This document shows, piece after piece, positions 16,228 through 24,814 of a stretch of DNA of 64,000 bases (its first letter is position 1; each line of letters opens with the position of its first letter). The notes beneath the pieces are model-generated. The model was not told the DNA's origin. It saw nothing but the letters and a program-made list of their open reading frames with translations, and made no database searches. The stretch spans positions 1 through 64,000 of the forward strand of contig NZ_JAJOYR010000003.1 of assembly GCF_021202945.1 (NCBI RefSeq), in the 5' to 3' direction. Both the position numbers and the translations under genes were made by a program. This stretch comes from Stenotrophomonas sp. SY1. GTDB taxonomy: Bacteria; Pseudomonadota; Gammaproteobacteria; Xanthomonadales; Xanthomonadaceae.

Positions 16228-16864
16228 CCGCCATGCCGTCCTGTTTCGGGCGCGGGATGGGCGCGATTTCGACGCGACGGTTCTTCGCGCGGCCGGCTTC
16301 ATCGTCGTTGGAACTGACCGGCTGCTCGGCACCGAACGCGGCGGCGAATACCGACGCGGCCGGCACGCCATCGGCGATCAAGGTGCGGGTGACGGTGAGC
16401 GCACGCGCGGCTGACAGTTCCAGGTTGTCGGCGAAGCGCGCATTGGCCACGCGCACCGGCTGGTTGTCGGTGAAGCCGCTGACCATCAGGATCTCCTCGC
16501 GCGCATGCAGATATTCGCGCAGCGGACCGGCGATGCTCTGCAGCAGCTCGCGGCCTTCCGGTTGCAGCTGGTCGGAGTTGAGCGCGAACAGCACGCTGCC
16601 GCTGATGCCGATGCGGCCGTTGATGACAGTGACGCGGCCTGCCGCCAGCGGTGCAGCCAGCGCCTGTTCCAGCGTCTTGAGCTTGGCGGTCTGTTCCTGG
16701 CGCTGCTTCACTTCCTCGTCGAGGCGGTTGTGCAGCAGCAACTGGATGCCGATGACGCTGGCCAGGATCAGCACGAACGCGCCCAGCAACACCGACATCA
16801 GATCGCCGAACGCCGCCCAGGTGGTGGCGGTGGATTCGGCGTCGAATTCGATCTCGTCGCTCAT
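16217..16864 (-). CDS. MotB/ZorB-like OmpA-domain stator protein
   Basis: 215 residues. Residues ~17-43 form a single membrane helix that begins AAFGDLMSVLLGAFVLIL, with Asp21 placed as the ion-carrying aspartate of MotB and ZorB. A short coiled segment (HNRLDEEVKQRQEQTAKLK) leads to a periplasmic OmpA-like peptidoglycan-binding domain: GSVLFALNSDQL, SGFTDNQPV, LSAARA and KNRRVEI. This is the layout of a stator B subunit. The gene overlaps the DUF802 stop by four bases (ATGA), as A and B subunits often do. It is not flagellar MotB by context, because no flagellar gene is near. Confidence 0.85.
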   Translation of the reverse strand: MSDEIEFDAESTATTWAAFGDLMSVLLGAFVLILASVIGIQLLLHNRLDEEVKQRQEQTAKLKTLEQALAAPLAAGRVTVINGRIGISGSVLFALNSDQLQPEGRELLQSIAGPLREYLHAREEILMVSGFTDNQPVRVANARFADNLELSAARALTVTRTLIADGVPAASVFAAAFGAEQPVSSNDDEAGRAKNRRVEIAPIPRPKQDGMADAK

Positions 16865-18957
16865 GCGTGGCCGGCCCCGTTGCCGTCACGGGCCACGGCC
16901 AGCTGCTGCATCTCACCGATGATCTGCTTCTGCGAGAGCATGCTCAGGTCGATCACTTCGCGTGCCTGTGCGACGTAGTAAGCCAGCTGTTCGTCGCTGC
17001 GGGTCAGCGACTTGTCCAGCGCGGTTTCGATCAGCTGCAGGCGTTCGTTCAAGGCGCTGCTGGACTGGCCGAACAGCTGCACCGCAGTGCCAAAGGCTTC
17101 GCCCAGGCTGGCCACTTCCACCGCGCTGCTGGTGACATGTGCGGCGGCGCTGTCGAGCTTGCCGGTTTCGGTTTCGATCTGTGCGGTGAAGCGGCTGCCG
17201 ACGCGCTCGAGCAGATCGGCCGAGGTGCTGACCAGTGCATCGACGGCGGTGCGTTGCTCGGTCGAGGCGTGGTTGACCGCGTTGAGCAGCGTTTCCAGCG
17301 TGGACAGCAGGCGGCTGCGTTCGTCGAGCATGGCGGTATCGCGGACCATGCTGTCGGACAGCTTCTGGCGCAGCTCGGCCACCACTTCGGCCGCGGCGCG
17401 CGGGGCTTCGGCGGCGCTTTCCACCAGACGCGAAATCTCGGTGATGGTGTCACGGGCCTGCGCCTGCGACTGCTCGCTCATCGCCTGCGCGGTCCGCGCC
17501 AGCGTGTCGCAGATCTGCTGCTGACGCAGGGCGACCTGCTCGCCGTTGTGCGTCCAGCTGTCGTTGAGCGTGGCCACCATCGTCGACAGGGTCTGCGACC
17601 AGTTGCCCAGGCGCTGTTCATCACGCGCGGCGAAGGACGCCTGCAGCTCGCTGTGCGAATGCTGCAACGCTTCGATCAATGCACGCGAGTGCGCATCGAA
17701 ACTGCTGGATGCGGCAAGCAGCGCCTGCTCGTTGCGTTGCGCCAGCGCATCGTGTGCGCCGTGCTGCTGCGTCAGCGCGCTGTTCCAGGTTTCAGCGGTG
17801 TGGTCCGCGCTTTCCTGCAAACGGATCGCCACGCCATCGAGCAGGCTGGACGAACGTTGTTCGAAGGTGGCGGTGAACTGCTGCAGCGCCTGTTGCAGGT
17901 CCGTGGTCAGTGCGTGGTTGCCGCGCTGTTGTTCGGCCAATGCCGCGCTCCAGCTGTCACTGGCGGCGGAGGCGGCGCCACGCACCGATGCGTTGAGGCC
18001 GTCGAGCTGCTTCTGCACTGCGTTGTCGATGGCCGCATGCAGTGCGTTGGACGTCTCGGCCAGCCCGCTCATGGTGGCATCCACCACCGGTTGCAGCGCG
18101 GCACCCACGGCGTTGGCCTGCTGGGTAATGCCTGCCTGCATCGACTGCTGCAACGACGAGGCCAACTGCGTATAGGCCGCTTCGGTACGCTGGTGGAATT
18201 CCTGCTGGCCGGCCTGCAGGCGTTCGTTGTTGCCCTGCTGCTGCTGTTCGAGGCTGGCCATCATCGCCTGCAGGCGATCGACCAGGGTCGGCATCAGCGC
18301 GTTCTGCTCCTGCAGCAGGCGGAAGGTTTCATTGCGCTGGAACGCGGGCGAGTGCGCACGCAGATGCGCGGCGATGCCGGCATCCAGTTCCTGCACGGCC
18401 TGCGCCCGCTCGCGGCGGAACAGGGCCGACAACAGGCCCAGCGCGGCCGAGCTGGCGACGCCGGCAATCGAGGTGCCGAAGGCAAAGCCCAGGCCCTTGA
18501 CCGGCGCGGCCAGCGAACTGCGGATGGCATCCAGGTCGGTGGCGCTTTCCAGCGCCAGGCCGGTGCCGCGCAGCGTGGCCATCATGCCCAGCAGCGTGCC
18601 GAGCATGCCCAGCAGCACCAGCAAGCCGACCAGATACGGGGTCAAGGCAGGCGCAGGAAGGCCGACGCGCTCGCCCTGCACGCGCAGTCGCACCGGGTTG
18701 CGCAGGCTGGTGCTCAGGCGCGACAGCCAGCCGTCGAGGTTGTCACCGGCTTCGCCGATGGCCGGCAGCGCCTGGGCCAAGGTCGCGGTGGCCTGGCGGT
18801 AGCGGAACAACTCCAGCGCGCCGACCAGATAACAGGCGGCGATCACCGCCGCGACCACGGCCGCCAGCGGGTGCGTGCCGGCGTAACCCACGCCGATCCA
18901 GCACACGGCCAACAGGCCCACGAGGAACACGACAACGGCGACAAGGTTCTTGAGCAT
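16861..18957 (-). CDS. DUF802 protein: MotA/ZorA-like membrane subunit with a ~500-residue helical tail
   Basis: 698 residues. Four membrane helices are visible at about 4-24, 30-50, 107-128 and 153-180. The last two carry the signatures of the MotA/TolQ/ExbB family: LLGMLGTLLGMMATL and FGTSIAGVASSAALGLLSAL. The remainder (about 181-698) is almost entirely Ala/Gln/Glu/Ser-rich helix with repeated ~40-residue patterns (for example ESADHTAETWNSAL, GAASAASDSWSAAL), as in a long coiled-coil tail on the cytoplasmic side. This matches the architecture of ZorA. Known Zorya partners (ZorC/D/E) are absent. The gene follows the DUF3348 gene by 9 bases. Confidence 0.8.
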   Translation of the reverse strand: MLKNLVAVVVFLVGLLAVCWIGVGYAGTHPLAAVVAAVIAACYLVGALELFRYRQATATLAQALPAIGEAGDNLDGWLSRLSTSLRNPVRLRVQGERVGLPAPALTPYLVGLLVLLGMLGTLLGMMATLRGTGLALESATDLDAIRSSLAAPVKGLGFAFGTSIAGVASSAALGLLSALFRRERAQAVQELDAGIAAHLRAHSPAFQRNETFRLLQEQNALMPTLVDRLQAMMASLEQQQQGNNERLQAGQQEFHQRTEAAYTQLASSLQQSMQAGITQQANAVGAALQPVVDATMSGLAETSNALHAAIDNAVQKQLDGLNASVRGAASAASDSWSAALAEQQRGNHALTTDLQQALQQFTATFEQRSSSLLDGVAIRLQESADHTAETWNSALTQQHGAHDALAQRNEQALLAASSSFDAHSRALIEALQHSHSELQASFAARDEQRLGNWSQTLSTMVATLNDSWTHNGEQVALRQQQICDTLARTAQAMSEQSQAQARDTITEISRLVESAAEAPRAAAEVVAELRQKLSDSMVRDTAMLDERSRLLSTLETLLNAVNHASTEQRTAVDALVSTSADLLERVGSRFTAQIETETGKLDSAAAHVTSSAVEVASLGEAFGTAVQLFGQSSSALNERLQLIETALDKSLTRSDEQLAYYVAQAREVIDLSMLSQKQIIGEMQQLAVARDGNGAGHA

Positions 18958-18966
18958 GAGCGTTGG

Positions 18967-19683
18967 TTACCGGGTGCGCAGGGCTGCAAGCAGCCCTTCA
19001 ATGGGGTGGAAACGGACATCCAGTTCGGCCAGCAGCGCAATGCGCAGGTCCTGGCGGAACGTGGCCAGCCAGGGGCCGGTGGCTGCCGTGGGGGTTTCCG
19101 ATGGGTCGGCATCGGGAGCAGGAATGGTGTTGCTGTTGTACAGGCGTTCGAAGTGCAGGCCGAGCAGGGCCGGTACGTTGGAAAGCAGGGCGTGTTCGCG
19201 CGGGCTGAGGGTGGCTTCCATCACCGCATCCACTTCGGCCAGCCGCGCCTTGGCGGCTGATTGCCGCGCCAGCATGTCGCGCAGGCGGCCGCGCAGGTTG
19301 CCGGTGCTGGTCTGCATCGCGCGCTGGCGCTTGAGGTAGTGCTGGCGGTACGGGGCGAATTCGGCCTGGGCGAGGGTTTCAACCGGGGGCGCGTTGCGCG
19401 GCGGGCTGAGGTCGATGTCGGCGTGGATGGCGTCGCTCAACGCGCTGCGGGTGCGGGCGCACTCGGCGTCCTGCGCTGGGCTGAAGGCAGCACCTTGCGG
19501 GGCCTCAGGCGGGGGATTGTCCAGGGCGCGGGACAGAGTGATGGCGCGGTTCCAGTCAAACCATTGGGCAAGCCGCTCGGACACGTCCGGGGCCGTGTGC
19601 GAGGCTGCATCGTCCTTGAGGCGGGCCAGCAGGCGAATGAACGCCGGGCCCAGGACGGGCGCCCGTTGGGAAGCTTTCGCCAT
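18967..19683 (-). CDS. DUF3348-type protein, first gene of the motor-like operon
   Basis: 238 residues, no signal or membrane helix, largely helical. Visible features are an N-terminal LGPAFIRLLARL segment, an acidic-and-basic middle (EFAPYRQHYLKRQRAMQ), and a C-terminal GPWLATFRQDLRIALLAELDVRF followed by PIEGLLAALRTR. I recognise it as an uncharacterised DUF3348 family. It leads the operon DUF3348-DUF802-MotB-like-DUF2894. TGTAAAAT about 30 bases upstream of ATG 19683 could be an extended -10 box. Its constant company suggests a cytosolic partner for the tail of the DUF802 protein (inference). Confidence 0.75.
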   Translation of the reverse strand: MAKASQRAPVLGPAFIRLLARLKDDAASHTAPDVSERLAQWFDWNRAITLSRALDNPPPEAPQGAAFSPAQDAECARTRSALSDAIHADIDLSPPRNAPPVETLAQAEFAPYRQHYLKRQRAMQTSTGNLRGRLRDMLARQSAAKARLAEVDAVMEATLSPREHALLSNVPALLGLHFERLYNSNTIPAPDADPSETPTAATGPWLATFRQDLRIALLAELDVRFHPIEGLLAALRTR

Positions 19684-19796
19684 GGGTTCTGACTAAAAAA
19701 TCAGCATTTTACATGGCGGCGGAATCTCCGCCCGGGCGCCGGCATTCAGCCGGGAAAGGCCGTCAGGCAAGGCGTTGCTTGATAAATGTCGTTGTT

Positions 19797-19815
19797 GAGA
19801 ATGATTATTGTTCGT
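19797..19815 (+). promoter_or_regulatory. Fur box upstream of TonB receptor
   Basis: GAGAATGATTATTGTTCGT matches the 19-base Fur consensus at 12 positions by eye, best in the left half (GAATGATTAT). It lies about 70 bases before the GTG start of the siderophore receptor, in an AT-rich patch of a GC-rich genome. Confidence 0.65.
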
Positions 19816-19883
19816 ACAATGGCCGCCATCAGCCGCTGCCGAGCGCAGTCAGCCAACGCTTGCCATCACCGTAGGTTGACCCC

Positions 19884-22109
19884 GTGTCCTTCCCCCGTTG
19901 CTCTGTCGCCGCTCGGCCGGCGCTGCTGTCCATGGCCGTTGCCGTGGCCCTGTTCCCCGCCACCGTATTCGCCGCCGAACCCGAGGCTGGCGAAGCGTCC
20001 GCCGATTCGGCGCGCACGCTCGATGCGGTGCACGTCAACGCTTACCGCACCACTTCGCACGCCTCCAGCGCGACCAAGACCGATACCGCCATCGCCGAGA
20101 CCGCGCAGTCGGTGTCGGTGATCGCCCGTGAGGAGCTGGACGCCCGTGGCGTGCAGAACCTCAACGAGGCCATGCGCTACGTGGCTGGCGTGACCCTGGA
20201 AAGCAGCGGCATCGACAACCGCGTCGATGACTTCCGCATCCGTGGCTTCGATGCCGGCAGCTGGTCCAACAACGTCACCGTTGACGGCATGCGCGCGCCG
20301 CAGGGCAGCCAGTGGAACCGCACCATGGTCGACAGCTGGAACCTGGAGCGGGTGGAAGTGCTCAAGGGCCCGTCGGCGGTGATGTACGGGCAGGTGGCTC
20401 CGGGTGGCATGGTCAACCAGGTCAGCAAGACGCCGACGCCGGACCAGCAGCAGGTACTGCGCCTGGGCATCGACGGCAACGGCCAGTACAACACCGCCTT
20501 CGACGTGGGCGCCGGCAGCGACGACAACCGCCACCTGCTGCGTCTGGTGGGCCTGTACCGCGATGGCCAGACCCAGATCGACCACACCGAACAGAAGCAC
20601 TGGTTCCTGACCCCGAGCTACACCTTCCAGATCGCCGAACGCACGCGCCTGACCCTGCTCGGCCTCTACCAGAAGGACGACGGCGGTTCGACCTACCAGT
20701 TCTTGCCGATGGACGGCACGCTGGTGGCCACGCCCTACGGCCACATGAAGAACACCACCTTCATCGGCGAGCCCGGCTGGAACACCTATGACCGCACCAT
20801 CTGGACCGCCGGTTACCTGTTCGAGCACAGCTTCAACGGCAACTGGACGCTGAGCCAGAGTGCGCGCCATACCGATGTCCAATCCCTGTTCCGCACCGTG
20901 GTGACCAATGGCGGCCTCAACGCCGATGGCCGCACCCAGAAGCGGCGTGCCACCTGGGGCGAAGGTGACTCCAAGGGCGATACGGTGGATACGCGCATCA
21001 CCGGCAAGTTCAGCACCGGCGCGGCCGAGCACACGCTGCTGATCGGCGTGGACTGGCAGAAGGCCGACTGGACCGGCGCGCGCGGGGCGATGCTCAACCC
21101 GCGCGACATCGACATCTTCAACCCGGTCTATACCAACTACGTGCCGGTCACCACCAGCATCAGCTACTCCGGTGGCATCAACCGCCAGACCGGTGTGTAC
21201 CTGCAGGACCAGGTTGCATTGGACAAGTGGCGGCTGACCTTTGGTGGCCGTTATGACTGGACCCGCGACGACACCTGGACCCGCAGCTACACCGTGGCCA
21301 CCAACCGTTATGGCGCCCGTATTCCGACCCGTGGCGAGGAAGAAGCCTTCAGCGGCAACCTGGGCGTGCTGTACGTGGCCGACAACGGGCTGACCCCGTA
21401 CCTCAGCTACGCCGAGTCGTTCCAGCCGTCGGGCAGCAACACCAACATGAGCTACACGCTGTCGGCGTTCGACCCGGTGACCGGCAAGCAGTGGGAAGCA
21501 GGCATCAAGTACCAGCCGGCGTCCTTCGATGGCCTGTTGACGCTTTCGGCCTACGACCTGCGCCAGCAGAACATCCTCACCAATGATCCGGACCTCACGC
21601 ACAACACCTGCGGCACCGCCGGCAACAGCCAGTGCCAGGTGCAGGATGGCGAAGGCCGCGTGCGCGGCGTCGAACTGGAAGGCCGCATCACCCCGCTGGA
21701 AGGCTTCAGCGTGATCGGTGCTGCCAGCTGGATGGATTCGGAAGTCACCAAGAGCAACAACGGCTACATCGGCAAGCAGCTGGCGATGGTGCCGGACTGG
21801 ACCGCCGCGTTGTGGGCGGACTACACGTTCCAGGCCGGTGGCCTGGAAGGGCTGAGCCTGGCCGCAGGTGTGCGTTACAACGGCGAAAGCTATGGCGACA
21901 GCGCCAACCTGTACCTGATTCCGGGCTACACGCTGTGGGATGCGGCCATCCGTTACGACGTCGGCCATCACGGCCGGGTGGGAACCCAGTTCGCACTCAA
22001 CGTCAGCAACCTGGCCGACAAGCGTTTTGTCTCGACCTGCGGTGGCGTGTCTTCCTGCTACTACGGCACGGGTCGAACGGTTACTGCCACCGCGCGGTTC
22101 AGTTGGTGA
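19884..22109 (+). CDS. TonB-dependent siderophore receptor
   Basis: 741 residues. The GTG start at 19884 gives a signal peptide ending VFAAE. A TonB-box-like segment (TLDAVHV) is followed by the plug domain (TAQSVSVIAREELDARG; IRGFDAGSWSNNVTVDGM; VLKGPSAVMYGQVAPGGMVN) and a 22-strand barrel ending TVTATARFSW with a terminal aromatic. These plug phrases are those of the ferric-siderophore receptor subfamily. A Fur box upstream and the PepSY and small membrane genes downstream fit uptake of a ferric siderophore with periplasmic reduction. The siderophore cannot be named from sequence. Confidence 0.93.
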   Translation: MSFPRCSVAARPALLSMAVAVALFPATVFAAEPEAGEASADSARTLDAVHVNAYRTTSHASSATKTDTAIAETAQSVSVIAREELDARGVQNLNEAMRYVAGVTLESSGIDNRVDDFRIRGFDAGSWSNNVTVDGMRAPQGSQWNRTMVDSWNLERVEVLKGPSAVMYGQVAPGGMVNQVSKTPTPDQQQVLRLGIDGNGQYNTAFDVGAGSDDNRHLLRLVGLYRDGQTQIDHTEQKHWFLTPSYTFQIAERTRLTLLGLYQKDDGGSTYQFLPMDGTLVATPYGHMKNTTFIGEPGWNTYDRTIWTAGYLFEHSFNGNWTLSQSARHTDVQSLFRTVVTNGGLNADGRTQKRRATWGEGDSKGDTVDTRITGKFSTGAAEHTLLIGVDWQKADWTGARGAMLNPRDIDIFNPVYTNYVPVTTSISYSGGINRQTGVYLQDQVALDKWRLTFGGRYDWTRDDTWTRSYTVATNRYGARIPTRGEEEAFSGNLGVLYVADNGLTPYLSYAESFQPSGSNTNMSYTLSAFDPVTGKQWEAGIKYQPASFDGLLTLSAYDLRQQNILTNDPDLTHNTCGTAGNSQCQVQDGEGRVRGVELEGRITPLEGFSVIGAASWMDSEVTKSNNGYIGKQLAMVPDWTAALWADYTFQAGGLEGLSLAAGVRYNGESYGDSANLYLIPGYTLWDAAIRYDVGHHGRVGTQFALNVSNLADKRFVSTCGGVSSCYYGTGRTVTATARFSW

Positions 22110-22154
22110 TGTTGGGTTGAGCGGGTTGCTGGCCGCTTTCCTTTTCCTCTTTCC

Positions 22155-22277
22155 CCTCTCCCCAACCCCTCTCCCGCAAGGGGAGGGGAGCTCAATTCAG
22201 CGCGAACTGAGGCGTTGCCGGTAATTACAGTTTTCAAAGCCCCTTTCCCCTTGCGGGAGAGGGGTTGGGGAGAGGGG
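22155..22277. repeat. Paired inverted repeat (CCCTCTCCCCAACCCC family)
   Basis: CCCTCTCCCCAACCCCTCTC near 22155 returns inverted at about 22250-22277 (GGGGTTGGGGAGAGGGG) with CCGCAAGGGGAGGGG and CCCCTTGCGGGAG next to the loop. The 22110-22397 gap has no gene otherwise. It follows the receptor stop and could terminate or attenuate transcription before the small membrane genes. Confidence 0.75.
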
Positions 22278-22397
22278 CAAAGGACGGGGGAACAAATCCA
22301 CCCAGCAGCTCCACTCCCAACCTTGCCGGCGCTTCCCAGTGCCAACCTCCGGACCAGAGCGAATGAATGCATTTCATCCCGACCAAGGCGCCGCGCC

Positions 22398-22685
22398 ATG
22401 ACGCAGTTGCTGGCCATCACCTCCGCCGTCACAGGCTGCCTTGCGGCACTGCTGCTGTACGTTGCCTCGCCGCAACAACAGCTGCGGGGCGCAGGCCCGT
22501 GGCCGACGCGCCATGCGTGGTGGCCGGGCAGCGTGCTTGCGCTCGTCTCGTTGCTGGCGATGTGGCAGTTGATGGCACCGCTTGAAGCGATAGCGGCGTG
22601 GTTGGTGCTGCTGACGCTGGTGTGGTCGATCGCACCATTCCTGGGCGCGTGGCGAGCCCGCGTACGCGCGCGGAGGGCAGCATGA
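22398..22685 (+). CDS. Small membrane protein, DUF3325-like, iron-uptake operon
   Basis: 95 residues with about three membrane helices (LLAITSAVTGCLAALLLYVA, SVLALVSLLAMWQL, and AAWLVLLTLVWSIAPF). ATG 22398 starts right at the hydrophobic N-terminus; the frame upstream runs through a repeat. It resembles the DUF3325 proteins found beside PepSY proteins in ferric-siderophore loci (compare FpvH-type proteins of Pseudomonas). Its stop overlaps the next start (ATGA). Probably assists periplasmic iron release; this is inference from neighbourhood. Confidence 0.7.
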   Translation: MTQLLAITSAVTGCLAALLLYVASPQQQLRGAGPWPTRHAWWPGSVLALVSLLAMWQLMAPLEAIAAWLVLLTLVWSIAPFLGAWRARVRARRAA

Positions 22686-22984
22686 GCCAGGCGCGCGTGC
22701 GGCTGGAAAGCCGCCATTGGTTCGGCAAGACCTGTGCCGGCGTGGTGCTGGGCTTCGGCCTGGCGCTGGCGTTGTCCGGCCTGTTCGCCTGGCTGGGGCC
22801 GGACGGCATCGGCGCCGGTGGCGGCAAGAACCAGTTCAACATGTGGCTGATGGCACCGATCTGGGCGGCGGTGCTGTCCTTCGTCTATCTGTTCCGCGAC
22901 AGCCTGCGCGCATGGTTGTGGCTGGGCGCGGCCAATGTGGTCGCATTCGGATTGTTGTGGTTGACGCGTTGGGTGATGGCGTGA
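22682..22984 (+). CDS. Small membrane protein of the siderophore operon
   Basis: 100 residues with three membrane helices (AGVVLGFGLALALSGLFAWL, NMWLMAPIWAAVLSFVYLF, and WLWLGAANVVAFGLLWL). The start codon overlaps the preceding stop by four bases and the stop lies 10 bases before the PepSY gene, so all are one operon. It looks like the short companion proteins (DUF3649-like) of PepSY reductases, but I cannot assign the family firmly. The conserved-looking GGGKNQFNMWLMAP stretch would face the loop between helices. Confidence 0.65.
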   Translation: MSQARVRLESRHWFGKTCAGVVLGFGLALALSGLFAWLGPDGIGAGGGKNQFNMWLMAPIWAAVLSFVYLFRDSLRAWLWLGAANVVAFGLLWLTRWVMA

Positions 22985-22994
22985 GGACGCAGGC

Positions 22995-24569
22995 ATGAAG
23001 ATTCGCAGCGACATCATCAAGGTCTACAAGGACGTCCATATCTGGATCGGCATCGTCTGCGGGCTGATGTTGTTCATCGCCTTCTATGCCGGCTCGGTCA
23101 CCATGTTCGAGAAGCCGCTGGAGCGCTGGGCAACGCCGCCATCGACATTGGCCGCCGCACCGTCGCTGGAGCGCGCCGATGCGCTGGTCGAAGCGGTGCT
23201 GGCCGAGCATCCCAAGGCTGCTGCGCGTTACTTCATTTCGGTCAAACCCGGTGCCGACCAGCCGGCGCGCGTGTACTGGCAGGAACGCACTGGCGGCCGT
23301 CGTCAGTTCAAGGAATACGCCGCCAGTTTTGCCGCCGATGGCAGCCTGCAGGTGGAGCAGACGCGCAAGGCGCCGGTGGCGCAGCTGGTGGACACGCTGC
23401 ACCAGCTGGTCGGGCTGCCGTTCCCGGATGCGGTGGCGCGGCCGATCATGGGCGCGGTGGCATTGGCCTATGCAGTGGCATTGATCTCGGGCCTGATCGT
23501 GCTGCTGCCGACGCTGACCAAGGACGTGTTCGCGCTGCGCATCGGCAAGAACATCAAGCGCATGTGGCTGGACGCGCACAACGCGCTGGGCTTGTTCAGC
23601 CTGCCGTTCCACCTGGTGATCGCGCTGACCAGCGTGGTGTTCGCCTTCCATGACCAGTTCTACGACGCGCAGGGCGCGGTGGTGTACCCGGAGGGCATCG
23701 AATGGAGTGAAGAACACGATGACGCGCCCACCGGTGCACGCGTGTTGCCGGCGGCCGAACTGCTGCGCCGGGTGGAAGTGCAGTTGCCCGGTTTCGACGT
23801 GCAGGGCTTTGGTTTCCAGCGCAAGGACGGGCATGTCGAGGCGACGGTAACCGGGCTGGACGTGCGCCACGGCACGCGCGCGCGGCTGTACGCCAGCACG
23901 CATCTGGACCCGTACAGCGGGCAGGTGGACCCGCATGATCTGCCCGGCCACATGTCCGCCTGGGATGAATCGGTCAATGCGTTCTTCATGCTGCATTTCG
24001 GCAGCTTCGGTGGTAACCCGGTGCGCTGGTTGTACGTGCTGATGGGCCTGGCCGGCGCGGCGCTGTTCTACACCGGCAACCTGCTGTGGGTGGAATCGCG
24101 GCGGCGCAAGCGCAAGGGGCCGGAGACGCCCGCGCAGAAACGCTCGGGCTGGGTGCTGGGCTGCCTGACGGTGGGCGTGTCATTGGGGTGCGTGGCCGGC
24201 ATTTCCGCCAGCCTCGCCGCAACCAAATGGTTGCCTGCGTTGGTGGCGGATCTGAAGGCGTGGCACACCGGCATCTACTACGCGGTGTTCGTGGCCGCGA
24301 TCGCTTGGGCGTTCCTGCGCGGCGCATCACGCGGTGCGGTGGAGCTGCTGTGGGCCAGTGCGGTGTTCACCCTGGCGATTCCGTTGTCGAGCCTGGCCGG
24401 CGTGTGGGGCATCGGCGGTGCATGGAGCCATGCCGGCAGCTGGCCGGTGGATGTGACCGCGCTGTTGTCGGTGCCGGTGATGTTGTACATCGCCCAGCGC
24501 ACGCGCCTGCGCTTGCAGCAGGGCCATACCGACAGCGTCTGGGCGCAGACCAGCCCCAACCCCCTGTAG
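22995..24569 (+). CDS. PepSY-family inner-membrane protein, ferric-siderophore reductase-like (FpvG-like)
   Basis: 524 residues. An N-terminal helix (HIWIGIVCGLMLFIAFYAGS) after KDVH is typical of PepSY-associated proteins; periplasmic PepSY-like regions and further helices follow (VALISGLIVLLPTL, LFSLPFHLVIALTSVVF, the GLAGAALFYTGNLLWVE region and three or more at the C-terminus). His residues in HLVIAL and HFG could bind haem. In Pseudomonas the FpvG homologue reduces iron from ferripyoverdine in the periplasm. It is the last gene of the Fur-controlled operon. Its stop TAG lies within GTAGAGCGCAGCC, a REP-like element. Confidence 0.8.
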   Translation: MKIRSDIIKVYKDVHIWIGIVCGLMLFIAFYAGSVTMFEKPLERWATPPSTLAAAPSLERADALVEAVLAEHPKAAARYFISVKPGADQPARVYWQERTGGRRQFKEYAASFAADGSLQVEQTRKAPVAQLVDTLHQLVGLPFPDAVARPIMGAVALAYAVALISGLIVLLPTLTKDVFALRIGKNIKRMWLDAHNALGLFSLPFHLVIALTSVVFAFHDQFYDAQGAVVYPEGIEWSEEHDDAPTGARVLPAAELLRRVEVQLPGFDVQGFGFQRKDGHVEATVTGLDVRHGTRARLYASTHLDPYSGQVDPHDLPGHMSAWDESVNAFFMLHFGSFGGNPVRWLYVLMGLAGAALFYTGNLLWVESRRRKRKGPETPAQKRSGWVLGCLTVGVSLGCVAGISASLAATKWLPALVADLKAWHTGIYYAVFVAAIAWAFLRGASRGAVELLWASAVFTLAIPLSSLAGVWGIGGAWSHAGSWPVDVTALLSVPVMLYIAQRTRLRLQQGHTDSVWAQTSPNPL

Positions 24570-24780
24570 AGCGCAGCCCCGCTTTGCTCCTCCCCTTTGG
24601 CGTAGCCAAGGGGGAGGTTGGGAGGGGGTAGCTCTTGCCCTTTGCTCCGCTCCCTCCTTTTGGCAGAGGGCCAAGGGGAGGGTGAGGGGTATAGCTTGTG
24701 CTTCTTGCGGTGAGGTGGGGTTGCCACTGAAAGCACCCCTCCCCAACCCTCCCCTTCGCTACGCGAAAGGGAGGGAGCAG
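24566..24780. repeat. REP-like element and clustered G/C-biased inverted repeats
   Basis: A degenerate SMAG element starts at GTAG 24566, providing the PepSY stop codon. Then come three short palindromic pieces: CCCCTTTGGCGTAGCCAAGG near 24592, CCTTTTGGCAGAGGGCCAAG near 24655, and CCTTCGCTACGCGAAAGG near 24753, each inside CCCTCCCC/GGGGAGGG arms. No gene lies in this 245-base gap between convergent genes. Confidence 0.75.
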
Positions 24781-24814
24781 GACCCGGTGTGCTGTGGCCT
24801 TCGTGGGCAGCGGC

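Noticed and set aside
16217..18957. Flagellar MotAB stator.
   Set aside because: The A subunit has a very long tail, the order and partners are different, and no flagellar gene is nearby.
16867..19260. A 797-residue open frame on the plus strand opposite the DUF802 operon.
   Set aside because: It runs antisense to genes with strong family motifs, has no recognisable domain, and long antisense frames are expected at this GC content.
15577..19683. A complete Zorya defence system.
   Set aside because: Only ZorA- and ZorB-like genes are present; no helicase or nuclease partner (ZorC, ZorD or ZorE) is found, so the similarity is kept as architecture only.
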